A DNA stretch of 64,000 nucleotides from Quercus robur (Eukaryota > Streptophyta > Magnoliopsida > Fagales > Fagaceae). Where the stretch lies: positions 53,546,290-53,610,289 of the forward strand of contig NC_065541.1 in assembly GCF_932294415.1 (NCBI RefSeq), read 5' to 3'. Shown here one piece after another: positions 13,106 through 23,584 of the stretch (position 1 is the stretch's first letter; the number at the start of each line of letters is the position of its first letter). A program made the position numbers and the translations under genes. Below the pieces are notes generated by a model. It was not told where the DNA came from. It searched no databases and saw only the letters and a list, made by a program, of their open reading frames with translations.

Positions 13106-14139
13106 TAAAGTAACAATTATAATATATAAAGCATGTCTAAACTTAACTCTTATTTTCAATTGTTATTTGAGAATAGAAAAGTTAAAATTTATTTTAGCCT
13201 TAGAATTTTTTATAGAGAAACTATACCTTAAACATATCAAACCTATTTGTTGAAAAACAGATACATCCCATGAATTAGCTTGGTTTTTCCATTTTCTTTG
13301 CAATGCACGTGGGCTTTTAGTTTTAGCTAAACTCATATTTCAATCATAGCCGAAAACTACAAGACTAGACCAAAGAAAGAAAACCCAACCCATTGACAAG
13401 CCCATCAAACCCAACCCGTTTGCTGGTTTGGAGGCTTATGCAGGAAAGGTGTCTGTCTTTGAGTTTGGGTTTGGATATGGATATTTTCTGTGTGTTTCTG
13501 CCCCTACTCTCAAGACTCTCTTTGGAAAGAGCTTGTGAGGCTTTGGTAGAGTAGTTGGAGAAAAGTTTTTCCTGTAATTTTTTGAAATATGTATCGATGA
13601 AAAAGTATGTAATGTGAAAAAGTGTGTAATGTTATTTAAAATGTAAAAATGTGAGTTTAAGACAAGATAACAAACCGCCCCTTTCTCTCTCTATCTCTAA
13701 AAGATTTTTAATTTAGTTCAATGCCAAGACAGAAAGCATTTTGTCTCATTCCTACTGAACCCAGTTCAATGCAAAGACACAGAGCACGAGAACTCTGTCT
13801 TTCTTGTTTTATTTCGCTGGTGGGTACACTGTACCACCACTACACAGTGCATGCCTCACCTAGCAGCATTCATTTTTGTTGGCGTGCATGCACAGCAACA
13901 CCAAAATATGGACTGGACTCACTGAACTGTAAAAAATAGCAATAAGCTATACTGAAATTGAATAGAGAAGAGAGAGTCCAGCTGTGATGGTGGTGTGCAA
14001 TAGCCTTAACGCAGTGTACTGTGTACCAGCACTCACATTAACATATCTCACTCTCTCACACTCACATTTCTCTTATTTCCTCCCTCCCTCTCTCCCTCTT
14101 TCTCTTTTTCTTCCTCTCAATTCAGAACCAGGAGAATCA

Positions 14140-14706
14140 TATGTTATAATGGAGGATAACGACATATTGCGATATGTCAAAAACGGGGTGGACTCTTATG
14201 AAGGTGTTAAACGTTTCGTAAAAGTTGGCAACGTTTCATCCTTCAAGCTCAGGCTCAATCCATCAAATGAGTTATCTTCTAGCATCACTCTATATCACTA
14301 GTTGCACCGACACGCCATTTTTGGCAAAGTACCGGTGTCCGACGTAAGACTCGCCGGGCTCCGGTGTCCGAGCGGTATCTTTTCTTTTTCGCTTCTCCGA
14401 CACGGTAGACACGCCAGCAGTGAAAAAAAAAAAAAAAACACAGATTTTGACCAATGGACTTATCAATACCTTTGATTTTGTGATATACCCTAAAACAAAA
14501 AAGCTTAGAGTAAGAAGTCATTACACCGTGAAAGTTGAAACCCACAGGCCACAGCAGCTCAACCCTCTCTCTGTCCCTCGCCGGAACCTGATCGGGCCGA
14601 TTGGCGAGCTCCATAGACGTCGACGCTGTGCCCTGTCCCTTCTCTCTCTCTCTCTCTCTCTCTCTGCGTGGACAGGTCTGACCTTTTCTCTTCTCTCTCT
14701 CTCTCT

Positions 14707-14745
<39 letters not shown>

Positions 14746-16005
14746 CAGATATGAGATATGCTTTGGATGAATGGGTTATGGGTGTACTGTTACTCTGTTA
14801 GTGTTACTTATAACGCCATTTTTTTTTAATCTCACTGTCACTGTCACTGTATTAGTTACTGTTCTACTGTGTATTTTTATTTTTATTTTTCTTTACTCAG
14901 CCTTTTGTCTTATAAATTATAATATTTATTATGAATTTAATGATTTTTATTTTTGTGTGTACTGCTATAGTTTTTTTTTTTTTTTGAAAAGTAGTTTTAT
15001 TCATTTATTAAAGTTAAATATTGTAGTCTATTTAAACTTTCAGTTGGTACTCTAAACATTTTATGTGTATTATTGTCCTACTTTCAGTATTAGTTTATTT
15101 ATTTGTAGTTCTTACCTAATTTAAATTCTAGACATAAACATATTTTATGTCTAAAAATATTAAAAAATATGCATAAATATAAATTTTAATTAATTATTTA
15201 ATTACTATATCCACACGGTGTCAAACTCTTATTTATCAAAAATTGATGTACCCGTATTTATACCTATGCGGTATCGTCCGTGTTTGTGCAACTTAGCTGA
15301 TATTAGCCTATGTATATTGAAGCTGGTTGAAAGTGGTGATGAAGAATACATCCGATCTTTGGAGAACAAGTGCAAAGACAACCGTTTAATGACATTCGAT
15401 CTTTGGAGAACGGATTTGCAATCCTACTGCCAAGTTGCCGCTTCTCATTGTTTGTGCAAAGAAGCCACATAGCTTTTCGCAATTGATTTGAGGAATGAGT
15501 TGCTGAAGTATTACAAACACTGTCAAACCTTCGTGATCGACCAGTGCACCCATCATGGCTCTTTTAACACAATGCATATTTACCTTGATTCGTACGGAAC
15601 CACCGGATGACCTCACAATGAGTTGTCTGATGTATGGCAATTCGGTCTCTTGACGTTGGAACTATTTATCCACCCAATACATGTAGAGCTGAAGAAACCA
15701 GATGGATTGACCATCTCCAAAAGCTTTGAAAGGTCTATGACTTGTCATGCAAGCTTCGTAAGGTTTAGTACTTGCCAAGAAAGAACGTCGGTGCGTTGGT
15801 AAAAAACAAAGTTAAAGTTTCAAAAACTTTCAGAAAAGTAAAGACAGTTCTTGGAGCAAAGAAGAAGACGAAAGGCCCATTTGACGATAGAGATAAAAGC
15901 TTATCAAGATCATTTGCAAAAATGATCTTGAAGTGCATGGAAGAAGATCCAAAGGATAGACCAATAGCCCAAGAGCTCAAGGAATGGGAGTGTCCTAAGA
16001 ATTAA
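14140..16005 (+). pseudogene. Kinase-like gene fragment, copy A
   Basis: The + strand carries pieces of one protein also found in blocks B and C. It starts with ESYVIMEDNDILRYVKNGVD (from about 14140). It resumes after an insertion with LKLVESGDEE (about 15320), then ELSDVWQFGLLTLEL (about 15624-15668), and ends with ILKCMEEDPKDRPIAQELKE (about 15925-15985). The DxWxFG and KDRP motifs match protein-kinase subdomains IX and XI. The ATP-binding lobe and the HRD and DFG motifs were not seen. Frameshifts and stops break it, and a 1 kb element splits it, so it cannot make a full protein. The kinase assignment rests on the C-lobe only. Confidence 0.65.
14298..15293. mobile_element. Insertion splitting kinase-like copy A
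   Basis: Copy C reads straight through this point, so about 1 kb has been added here. The ends AGTTGCACCGACACG and, inverted, AAGTTGCACAAACACGGACG look like imperfect terminal inverted repeats. Inside are a CT microsatellite (14638-14707) and a long T run (14709-14745). No protein was recognised and the superfamily is unknown. Confidence 0.55.
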
Positions 16006-16472
16006 TTGAATAGCTAGAGTTTTGCGATCGTGTAAGAGAAGTAATAACTCAAGAACCTGAGCCACACCATTCATAGGCTCGGCCTAGTAATTGCAAGTTA
16101 GAAGTCCAAAAACATGGAATTATCTTCTCTCTTTTCTTAATTTCATGTGTTTGGACTTTTAATTTGCAATTACTGGGCTGGGCCTATGAATGGTGTGGCT
16201 CAGGTTCTTGAGCTATTGCTTCACTTACAAGATCCCAAAACTCTAGCTGCTCAATTAGTCCTTTGAGACACTTCCATTCCCTGAGCTCTCGGGCTGTTGG
16301 TCTATCCTTCGAATCTTCTTCCATGCACTTCAAGATGATTTTTGCAAATGATCTTGATAAGCACCTCTATCGTCAAATGGGCCTTTCGTCTTCTTTTTTA
16401 CTCCAAGAACTATCTTTACTTTTTTGAAAGGTTTTGAAACTTTAGCTTTGTTTTTTATGAACACAATGACTT
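15788..16472. repeat. Long hairpin A (inverted repeat of kinase-like 3' end)
   Basis: Left arm 15788-16116 and right arm 16144-16472 are inverted copies of the kinase-like 3' end, separated by 27 bases. The arms are highly similar but not identical. For example, GCTCAAGGAATGGGAGTGTC is matched on the other side with a few substitutions. A transcript across it would fold into a stem of about 330 bp. Confidence 0.9.
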
Positions 16473-17400
16473 AATTTAAGTGTATATGTGTGATAGTTTT
16501 TTCTTTTTTAATGAAGAAATCTTTTAGCTCAGGAAATCTTTGTCATAGCTTGTGATTTTTTTTTTCTTCAATTAGCCGTTGTTTAGAGCTTTTTTTTTTA
16601 TTTTTTTATTTTTATAATTTGGTTTTTGGAGAGAGGAAAAAAAAACGGGATGTTCAATGTAATGTTGTTTTGCTTATTAATTTTTGTGTGAACCTGCCAA
16701 GACAAAGAGCATGAGAATTCTATTTTTCTTGTTTGATTCAACAGGTTGAGTACACTGTAGCACCACTGCACAGTGCACACCTCACCCTCACTAGCGGCAC
16801 TCATTTATTGTATTTTTTTTTTTTTTTTTTTTTTGTCTCTGTTTTAATGTCCTTTCTTTTTCTTTTCTTTTTTTTTTTTATCAAAAAAAAAAAAGTCCTT
16901 TCTTTTTTAAACACTAAAATCAAATGTTGGACAAAAAGAGTGAATTTCATTTGTGATTAAATTTTAAAATATAACACATTCTGTTTACATAAAAATATGG
17001 GATTTAGACGAGAAATAAAATGAGAATATTTGTATGTTATGAACAAAGTTAAATCAACAAGAGTGAATATTTGTATCTTTGTATGAGAATTTGAGAGAGA
17101 TTTGAGAGTTTATGTGCGCATCATAATTTAGGACCAAAATAGGGTATTTGCATTACCATGTAAGTTAACCAAATTCCAATATTAATAATAATAATCAAGA
17201 AATCCCTATAAACAATAATTTCAACTCCGCTGTAAAACTATGAAAAGTTTGTCCCTTAAAACTTATTGAATCACAAAAGAGGAAGACAGAGGAAGAGAGT
17301 AAGACTCCATCTTGAGACAATTATCAAAGGCACATTAAAATAAATAAACAAAAGCTGTGAAACTCTCGTTCTTATACAATATGTGGAAATTGATTAACAT

Positions 17401-18294
17401 CTAGTTTCTTTCACTAAGTGCGAATTGCAATGCGTGCTCTGCTTCCTTCAGAAATAAACAAGTCAGTTGCTTTTGCCGTCGTCTATATATTATACGAGAC
17501 CTCCTGTTTTTACTCCTCAACTTCTGTTGGGTTAAGGCTTCTGTCTCCTTGCTGCATAGGCATGCACAAGAAAAGTACATTATATACTTCAACAATAAAA
17601 GATCAAACGGATGAAGGTTAATGCATGCATTTCTAGTTGGATATTCAGCAAACAAATAAGGCCTACATTGAATTTTCAACATTCTTTCACCTTGAGATTT
17701 TGGTCATTTTTAAATTACTACATCATATCTAAGTATTAAAAATTAGTGTTTTTCTTGCACACTTACACACTGAGTTTTGTACCCACAATCTCACTCTTAA
17801 CTCAATTTTATTTTCTTTGTAAGTACCCTCCACCCAAATTTATGGTAGAAGGACCTGCCATTTAAGTTAGACTTCGTTGACAACTTGACTTAGAAGACAC
17901 TCATCAAGACAAAAGGATGATAATTCAAAATTTTTCATACATTGGTATTTGCAGCTCTTGGCTTTCAGTAGTATTGACTTCTTTAAGAAGTTCAATGTCA
18001 CAGTCCTCCACTCCAAAATTCTCTTCAAGATCTACCATCCTGGAATACAGAGAAATCATAGTCTCAGGCAAGTTAAAGCAAGCGGAGTGATAAATTAAAT
18101 ACAACTAAATACTAATCATATTTACAATGCTGGAGTATCAGCAAATTAATATTTAAATGATAAGACTCTAGGGTTTACTTAATTTGGAGAAGATCAACAA
18201 ACAATTGTAGAGCTCCAGAATCGCCACAAGCTTCCCATACTGCTGCATGGACTTCTGTATCAAATGGTTGCCTCTCCCCACTAGATCCAACAAG
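17401..18294 (-). pseudogene. Truncated copy of the SET methyltransferase 3' end (copy A)
   Basis: Three exons homologous to the last three exons of the gene at 57620-64000: 18179-18294, 17941-18039 and 17401-17551. They keep open frames, compatible phases and GT-AG splice sites. The last exon has one extra codon compared with the gene. Everything upstream, including the SET domain, is missing, because the block ends in the preceding intron and is joined to VIT-derived sequence. It encodes at most the C-terminal substrate-binding tail, and no start codon or promoter is evident, so it is treated as a gene fragment. Confidence 0.85.
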
Positions 18295-18602
18295 CTTCAC
18301 AAAAAAAACAATAGATTCAAGGAAAAAATAAATTAAAAGATTGAACCAGGGGAGGATTCCTTTTGCTCTAATAACAAATTTTTGTCAATATGAATATATA
18401 CCCTAATAGTACTATTACTCTACTAGGGGAGTAATGAATAATTATTCATATCATAAATGACCTAATTAATACTAATAATGATTAGTACAGCTAATTGAAA
18501 TTGAAATTATTTGCTTGTTATAACTAGATAGTTCAAATCCTCCTTCCCTTCCTTGTATCAAAAGGGGCAAATAAAATTTATTAGCGTAACCTCTAACACT
18601 TT

Positions 18603-19000
18603 AGAGCATTCTCATCCGCAACTTCCATCCTATTCTATTTTACCATTTCAAAAAACTATTTTATCAATTATACCATACCATTTTACAATACAACCAACAT
18701 CCTAACTTTTATTTTCCTATTCTACTCATTAAAATAATATATATTACCCACTAAAATAATATAATATAACTCTCTCTCTTTTTTCTTCCCCATCTCTCTT
18801 TCACTTTATCAATTAAAATATATTATAATATTTACTAAAATGCTACAGTGCCATCCTAAATGTAGGATGGCATTGTAGCACAATTGCAAAAAAAAATTGC
18901 AATTGTAAGATTTTACAAGCCCAACTACTAGGCTCTTTTTGTGCCTTTATGCTAAATTTTCTCTACATATACCATTTACAATTGCCAATGAGAATGCTCT
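18603..19000. mobile_element. MITE with AGAGCATTCTCAT ends
   Basis: 398 bp with perfect 13-bp terminal inverted repeats AGAGCATTCTCAT. The VIT intron at about 8440-8450 shows the site without it. An internal palindrome (CTACAGTGCCATCC and its inverse, around 18842-18880) adds further fold-back potential. A clean target duplication was not resolved. Confidence 0.8.
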
Positions 19001-19392
19001 GGTGTTTTACATGGAGGTTGGGATCTCACTCCACCATTAAGATGTATAAAAAAGAAAGAATAAAAAGACATCACACTTCCTTTTTCTAATGATACCTACT
19101 TTTTTGAAACGGTAACTCTAATTTATCTTGAGGTCCTTTTTTTTCCTCTCACAATGAGAAGGGAGAATTTGAACATAGGTTTTGGGAGAACTAGGCAATT
19201 AATGTTACTAATTTACAATACTTTTGGCTACCATCAAAGGTCTAATTCAACCAATGGGAGATACTTTGCATTCTATCAAAGTTTAATTCAGTCAAAAGTT
19301 AATTTTTATAAGGGTAGTTATCTAAGGTTTATAAAGAGGAGTTGGACCACTATAATGTTGGACTTCCAAGTGTCTTAAATTACTAAAAATGA

Positions 19393-19416
19393 GGGGGGGG
19401 GGGGGGGGGGGGGGGG
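19393..19416 (+). repeat. G homopolymer, 24 nt
   Basis: An unbroken run of 24 G. The paralogous position near 8835 has an ordinary A-rich stretch with single G residues instead. It could be a real homopolymer expansion or an assembly artefact. Confidence 0.8.
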
Positions 19417-20172
19417 AAACCTTTATAACATTTCTGCATATTATTTAGTTTATTACTTGATGAGTGGCACAGCTTGTACGAACATTTTGTACACCCCTAG
19501 AATTTGGTGGGCTCTTAGCTATAAGTGAATGGGTCAGATGGTATGGGCTCAATTTGTCTTTAAATTTTTGTGCATATGATATAGAAGTCGTATGGTGTAA
19601 TTTATAGTTACCAAAATATCATGGAACACGATACCGTCAATACACATATTCATAAGTGATGAATGGGAAAAAACCATAGATGAACTAGACAAAGTCGACC
19701 TCGTTCTCCAGTGATGTCATTCATAGACGTGGATGGGGAACTTGGTTCAATTTTCTCTTGAACCAACAGGTTGTAATTAAATATTTAAAGTTTTATATAT
19801 TTTTAATTTAAAACCTTCCTTAGTTAAAAACTTTTTAAATTGTATGATTTAATTTAAAATCAGCCCAAACGACAGAAGCATTAAATAATTACCAAACTTT
19901 ATATTTTTTTAATAAAGTGTAGTCACGTGAGATGTTTAGATAAGGAATTTTGTAGTGATGAATTATATCTTCATGCCCATCATACAATTAATATGGAGAG
20001 AATTTAGTTGACCTTGTTATATAATTTGTTTAGGTTGAGATGAAAATCACTCAAAATTTCCTAATGGTTCTTCTTTTCAATTTATTGGTAAATATTTTCA
20101 ATAAAACTTACTAAAGTTGTTTATCGATGCAATTATCAGTTATTGCTAGCTCTTTTTTTTCTTTTCTTTTTT

Positions 20173-20655
20173 GGTTTCTAATTTTTAAGGGTTCCATTTG
20201 TAGATTCAAGAGTTTTTGATAATTGTATAAGAGATTTGAGGTTCAATTACTACCTACATCAAAAACTGATTGATGTCTTGGTCTAATGATAAAGTGCTAT
20301 CATCAAGAACAGACGCCATAGGTTTCTAATTTTTAAGGGCTCCATTTGTAGATTCAAGAGTCTCTGATAATAGTATAAGAGATTTGAGGTTCAATTCCTG
20401 CCTACACCAAAAATTGATTGATGTCTTGGTCTAATGATAAAGAGCTATCATCAAGAGCAGACGCCATAGGTTTCTAATTTTTAAGGGCTCCATTTGTAGA
20501 TTCAAGAGTCTCTGATAATTGTATAAGAGATTTGAGATTCAATTTCTGCCTACACCAAAAACTGATTGATGTCTTGGTCTGATGATAAAGAGTTATCATC
20601 AAAAGCAGACGCCATAGGTTGAAACTCTCTCTTAAAAAAAAAAAAAAAATTATAG
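20173..20655 (+). repeat. Three tandem 148-bp units of a SINE-like repeat
   Basis: Units begin at 20173, 20321 and 20469, each starting GGTTTCTAATTTTTAAGGG. Each contains TGGTCTAATGATAAAG, which resembles a tRNA-type A box, and then GACGCCATAGGTT. The last unit continues GGTTGAAACTC, B-box-like, and ends in a poly-A run (20635-20649). The same 3' end recurs at about 33515-33556, also followed by poly-A. This suggests a tRNA-derived SINE, with the monomer tandemly repeated here. Confidence 0.6.
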
Positions 20656-21214
20656 AAGTATTGACAAAATCTATCATATGAAGGTCATGAAATGCATGAA
20701 TATTATTTATTTTAAAAAGTATAGAACTATAATTTAATACAGAAAATACTAACAAAGTTTGCGGTATATAATGTTGCATATCATTCAATTTAAACAAAAA
20801 ATTAAAACGATATTATTAACTTTTTTCATTTAATATATGGTATAATTAAGTTATCAATAGTAATCCTACTTATTGCATCGGAGCATATATATATATATAT
20901 ATATATAAATATATATATGTATGTATGTATATATGTATGTATAGAGAAGAATAGATAAAAAATAATAATTATGGGATAAGACTTAATATATTTCTTGGGA
21001 TATATTTATTTAAAAAAAAATTAATTTTTATAGATTAATATTTATAAATTTACAAAGTTTTCTAAAACGGTTTACTATTATATGCATATGTTAGTAAAAT
21101 CCATTTACAAATAATAAAAATCTGTGCAAACGCATGGGTCAGTTAGTTGGGATTGTATTCTTTCCAACTCATGTTCATGGATTATAAATAGGTTTGACCA
21201 AAATGGTATTTGCA

Positions 21215-22197
21215 AATTGGGGTTCCAAATAAGGTGAAGAATATGTTGTAGCGAGCTTGCAGAAATTCTTTGCCCACTAAAACGAATCTAGTTCATCGGA
21301 TTGTTATTGATAATCCCATGTGTGATCTTTGTAAATCAACACATGAAGACCAGTTGCACGCTCTTTGGTCTTGTCCGGAACTTGATGTCATTTGGTCTGA
21401 TGTTTCTGCCTGGAGTTTTCACATGACCTCCTCTTTTGATTCTTTCAAAGAATTGGTTCAGTGGATATTTCAAAATCAAAAACAGTAGAAGCTTTTTGCA
21501 GTAATGGTTTGGTCGATTTGGTCCCAGCAAAACCAAATTCGGCTTCATCAACCTAGTTGCAACTCTCATCTATTGGCCCAGACTTCTAAAGATCGCCTTG
21601 AGGAGTTTCAAGCAATTCAGCCTAGCTTGAAGCCACGAAGTCAGTATCCCTGTGTTTGTTAGAATCCCCCACCTGTTGAGTTGGAGTTGCTGAAAATTAA
21701 TTTTGACAGAGCTGTATTCTCTGAGTCCAATTGTTCTGGTGCTGGAGTGGTGATTCGTAACCATCAAGGTTTTGTAATTGCCTCTCTCTTGCAAAAATTT
21801 TCTCAAGCCTTTGCTCCCCTGGAGGTCAGGTCTTAGCTACTGCACGGGCTTTGGAGTTTGCTGCTGAGTTAGGAATTAAACATACTGTTTTGGAAGGTGA
21901 TTCCCTGATGTTGATTCAAGCTCTGAAAAATGGTTATGTTGATCTGTCTCCTTGTGGTTTGCTTTTGGATGATGTTCAGTATAGGTCTAATTTTTTTACT
22001 CCATTGCATTACTCTCATGTTAAGAGGGAAGGCAATAAGGTAGTTCATTGTCTGGTCTAATATGCTATTAATGTACCAAAGTTTTTTAGTTTGGATAGAG
22101 GTTGTTCCACCCCCAAATTTTTTTTCTTCTGTGCTGCAAGTTGATTTAGCCAATGTTTCTTAATTTTAGATGCATTGTCTTGTTCCTAAAAAAAAAT
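21215..22197 (+). mobile_element. 5'-truncated L1-type LINE fragment (zf-RVT and RNase H)
   Basis: The + strand encodes the end of a LINE polyprotein. The zinc-binding segment after the reverse transcriptase reads CDLCKSTHEDQLHALWSCPE. An RNase H domain follows, with INFDRAVF, VVIRNHQG, ATARALEFAAELGI and LEGDS. A frameshift near 21835 and stops break it. The 3' end carries a short A run at about 22188-22196. Spacer copy 38262-39480 lacks it, which fixes its limits to within about ten bases. Confidence 0.85.
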
Positions 22198-22281
22198 ATT
22201 GATTGTCCAGGTTTGGAAAAGAATATGTGGTGGCTAAGTTTGATATTAGAATAGATCAATTAAAAAAAAATCGATAATAAT

Positions 22282-22906
22282 TGTAGGCTCCAAAGATGGG
22301 CTTGCTAGGCCAAACTGCTATTTGGTCTCACAATTTATTTGTGTGGTGGGTCTGGGTATCCTACCTTGGGTTGTTCTAGGCTTAGGGACCCAATGGGGGC
22401 ACTTCCCTCTCTTTCTCTACGTTTTCTTCTTCTCAAATTCTCTCTTTCTCTCTCCTTTCTTTCCCCAAAATTGCATCCCCCTACCATTCATTCGTTTCTC
22501 TTATTTATAGCCCTTGTTAATGGGGTGATCATCATTATCTTCTCCCTTAGTGCAAAGAGAGGTCCAATGTTGATGAACTTAAGTGGATTTTTAGGTAAGA
22601 GTGGCTTTGGGAACGGTTCCCACTACAGCAAATGTGTTCGGCAGCGGAGTTTTCTAAGGTTCTGCCGAACACTCAAATGGCGATGTGACCGAGCATGTGT
22701 ATAGAGCCCGGAAATGGTTTTCTGGGCAGCATGCAAGCGGAGCGTTCGCAGTCTACTTTCCAAGTATCTGGACAACACACAGTTTAGACTAGTAGTTATT
22801 GTGGGCTTGGGCCAGGGCTTTTGTCGACGAGAAGGTTGGACCCTCGGCCCATATCATTAATTCATGGCCCAAGGCCCAAATGAACTTGGATGTTAGGTGC
22901 CGTACA
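22282..22906. mobile_element. Candidate solo LTR, 625 bp
   Basis: Absent from the paralogous spacer near 38850. It starts TGTAGG and ends CGTACA, giving TGTA/TACA ends, and is flanked by ATAAT on both sides. The flank is an AAT-rich run, which weakens the target-duplication evidence. A TATA-like TATTTATAG lies near 22502. No coding region is present, so a solo LTR left by recombination is likely. Confidence 0.6.
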
Positions 22907-23584
22907 ATAATAATAACAAAATTGAAAAGAGACATTAATAAATCACAAACAAAATTGAAAAGAGACAGTACACATACCTATAATTAATCACCATATATAC
23001 CAAATGATGATTTCTCAGTTAGTTGGGGTTATTCTTTTATGACCAAACGTAAAAGTTAGTAATCCATTATCCACTCTTAGCGATATGTTGACATGGAAAC
23101 GTAAATGCATCAATTAATTTTCACCAACTTTAACTCTATTTTGGGATTGATAATAAATAAAGAGAGAAAAGTAAAAGAGTAAGAACACAAAATGGTATAA
23201 TCTGAGCTTATTTGTTTGTAGAGGCGTGCACTGTAGCATGCACAGCACCAAAATAGGGATTGAGGTAGCAAATAGAAATAGCAATGCTGAAATTGAACAG
23301 AGGAGACAAGGGAATACAAAAGGCGTGAAAATGAGTACTGGATTGGATAATGAAGAGCATATACAACCAGACAAGATTTTACCAGTATATTCAAGCCTCA
23401 GCCTGACTAGGAATTGCTTGAATTTGAATAGTACGTGGTTTCCTTTTTATCTATGGGAAATGTTAATATGGGTCCCACTTAATAAAGGGACTAAAAATTA
23501 TTAAAGGGGTTGTCAAAAAGGAAAAAATTTCTAAAAAGTTATTAAAAAGGACAAAAAGTTGCAAAGAGGAAACCACGGGGAATC

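Larger units (their letters stand above)
13880..18403. repeat. Duplication block A (kinase-like fragment plus SET 3' end)
   Basis: Paralogous to block B (29880-36055) and block C (55480-59060) in order and orientation: kinase-like 5' part, kinase-like 3' part, a shared non-coding spacer (16650-17400 here), then SET 3' exons on the minus strand. The block stops within the SET intron, near 18403, and is joined directly to a copy of VIT intron 1. Confidence 0.85.
18404..20030 (+). pseudogene. Partial VIT-like gene copy lacking exon 2
   Basis: Copy of 8232-10085. Exon 2 is absent: the sequence passes from the equivalent of about 9405 to that of about 9860 across the shared bases AGGTT (near 19771). 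Homology stops just before exon 3. It contains an extra 398 bp MITE at 18603-19000 and lacks the MITE found at 8862-9030. No coding exon is left. Confidence 0.85.
20645..23480. repeat. Duplicated spacer, second copy
   Basis: Apart from insertions at 21215-22197 (LINE) and 22282-22906 (solo LTR), this aligns with 38262-39480, including TGACAAAATCTATCATATGA and GGACAGTACACATACC-type segments. It also aligns more weakly with 10990-11760. It continues to the GTGGTTTCC motif near 23437. Confidence 0.85.

Noticed and set aside
14140..16005. An active protein kinase gene
   Set aside because: Only the leader and C-lobe fragments are present, with frameshifts, stops and an insertion. No ATP-binding or catalytic-loop motifs were seen.
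20173..20655. CRISPR-like regularly spaced repeat
   Set aside because: Contiguous 148-bp tandem units without spacers in a eukaryotic genome; better explained as a SINE-like multimer.
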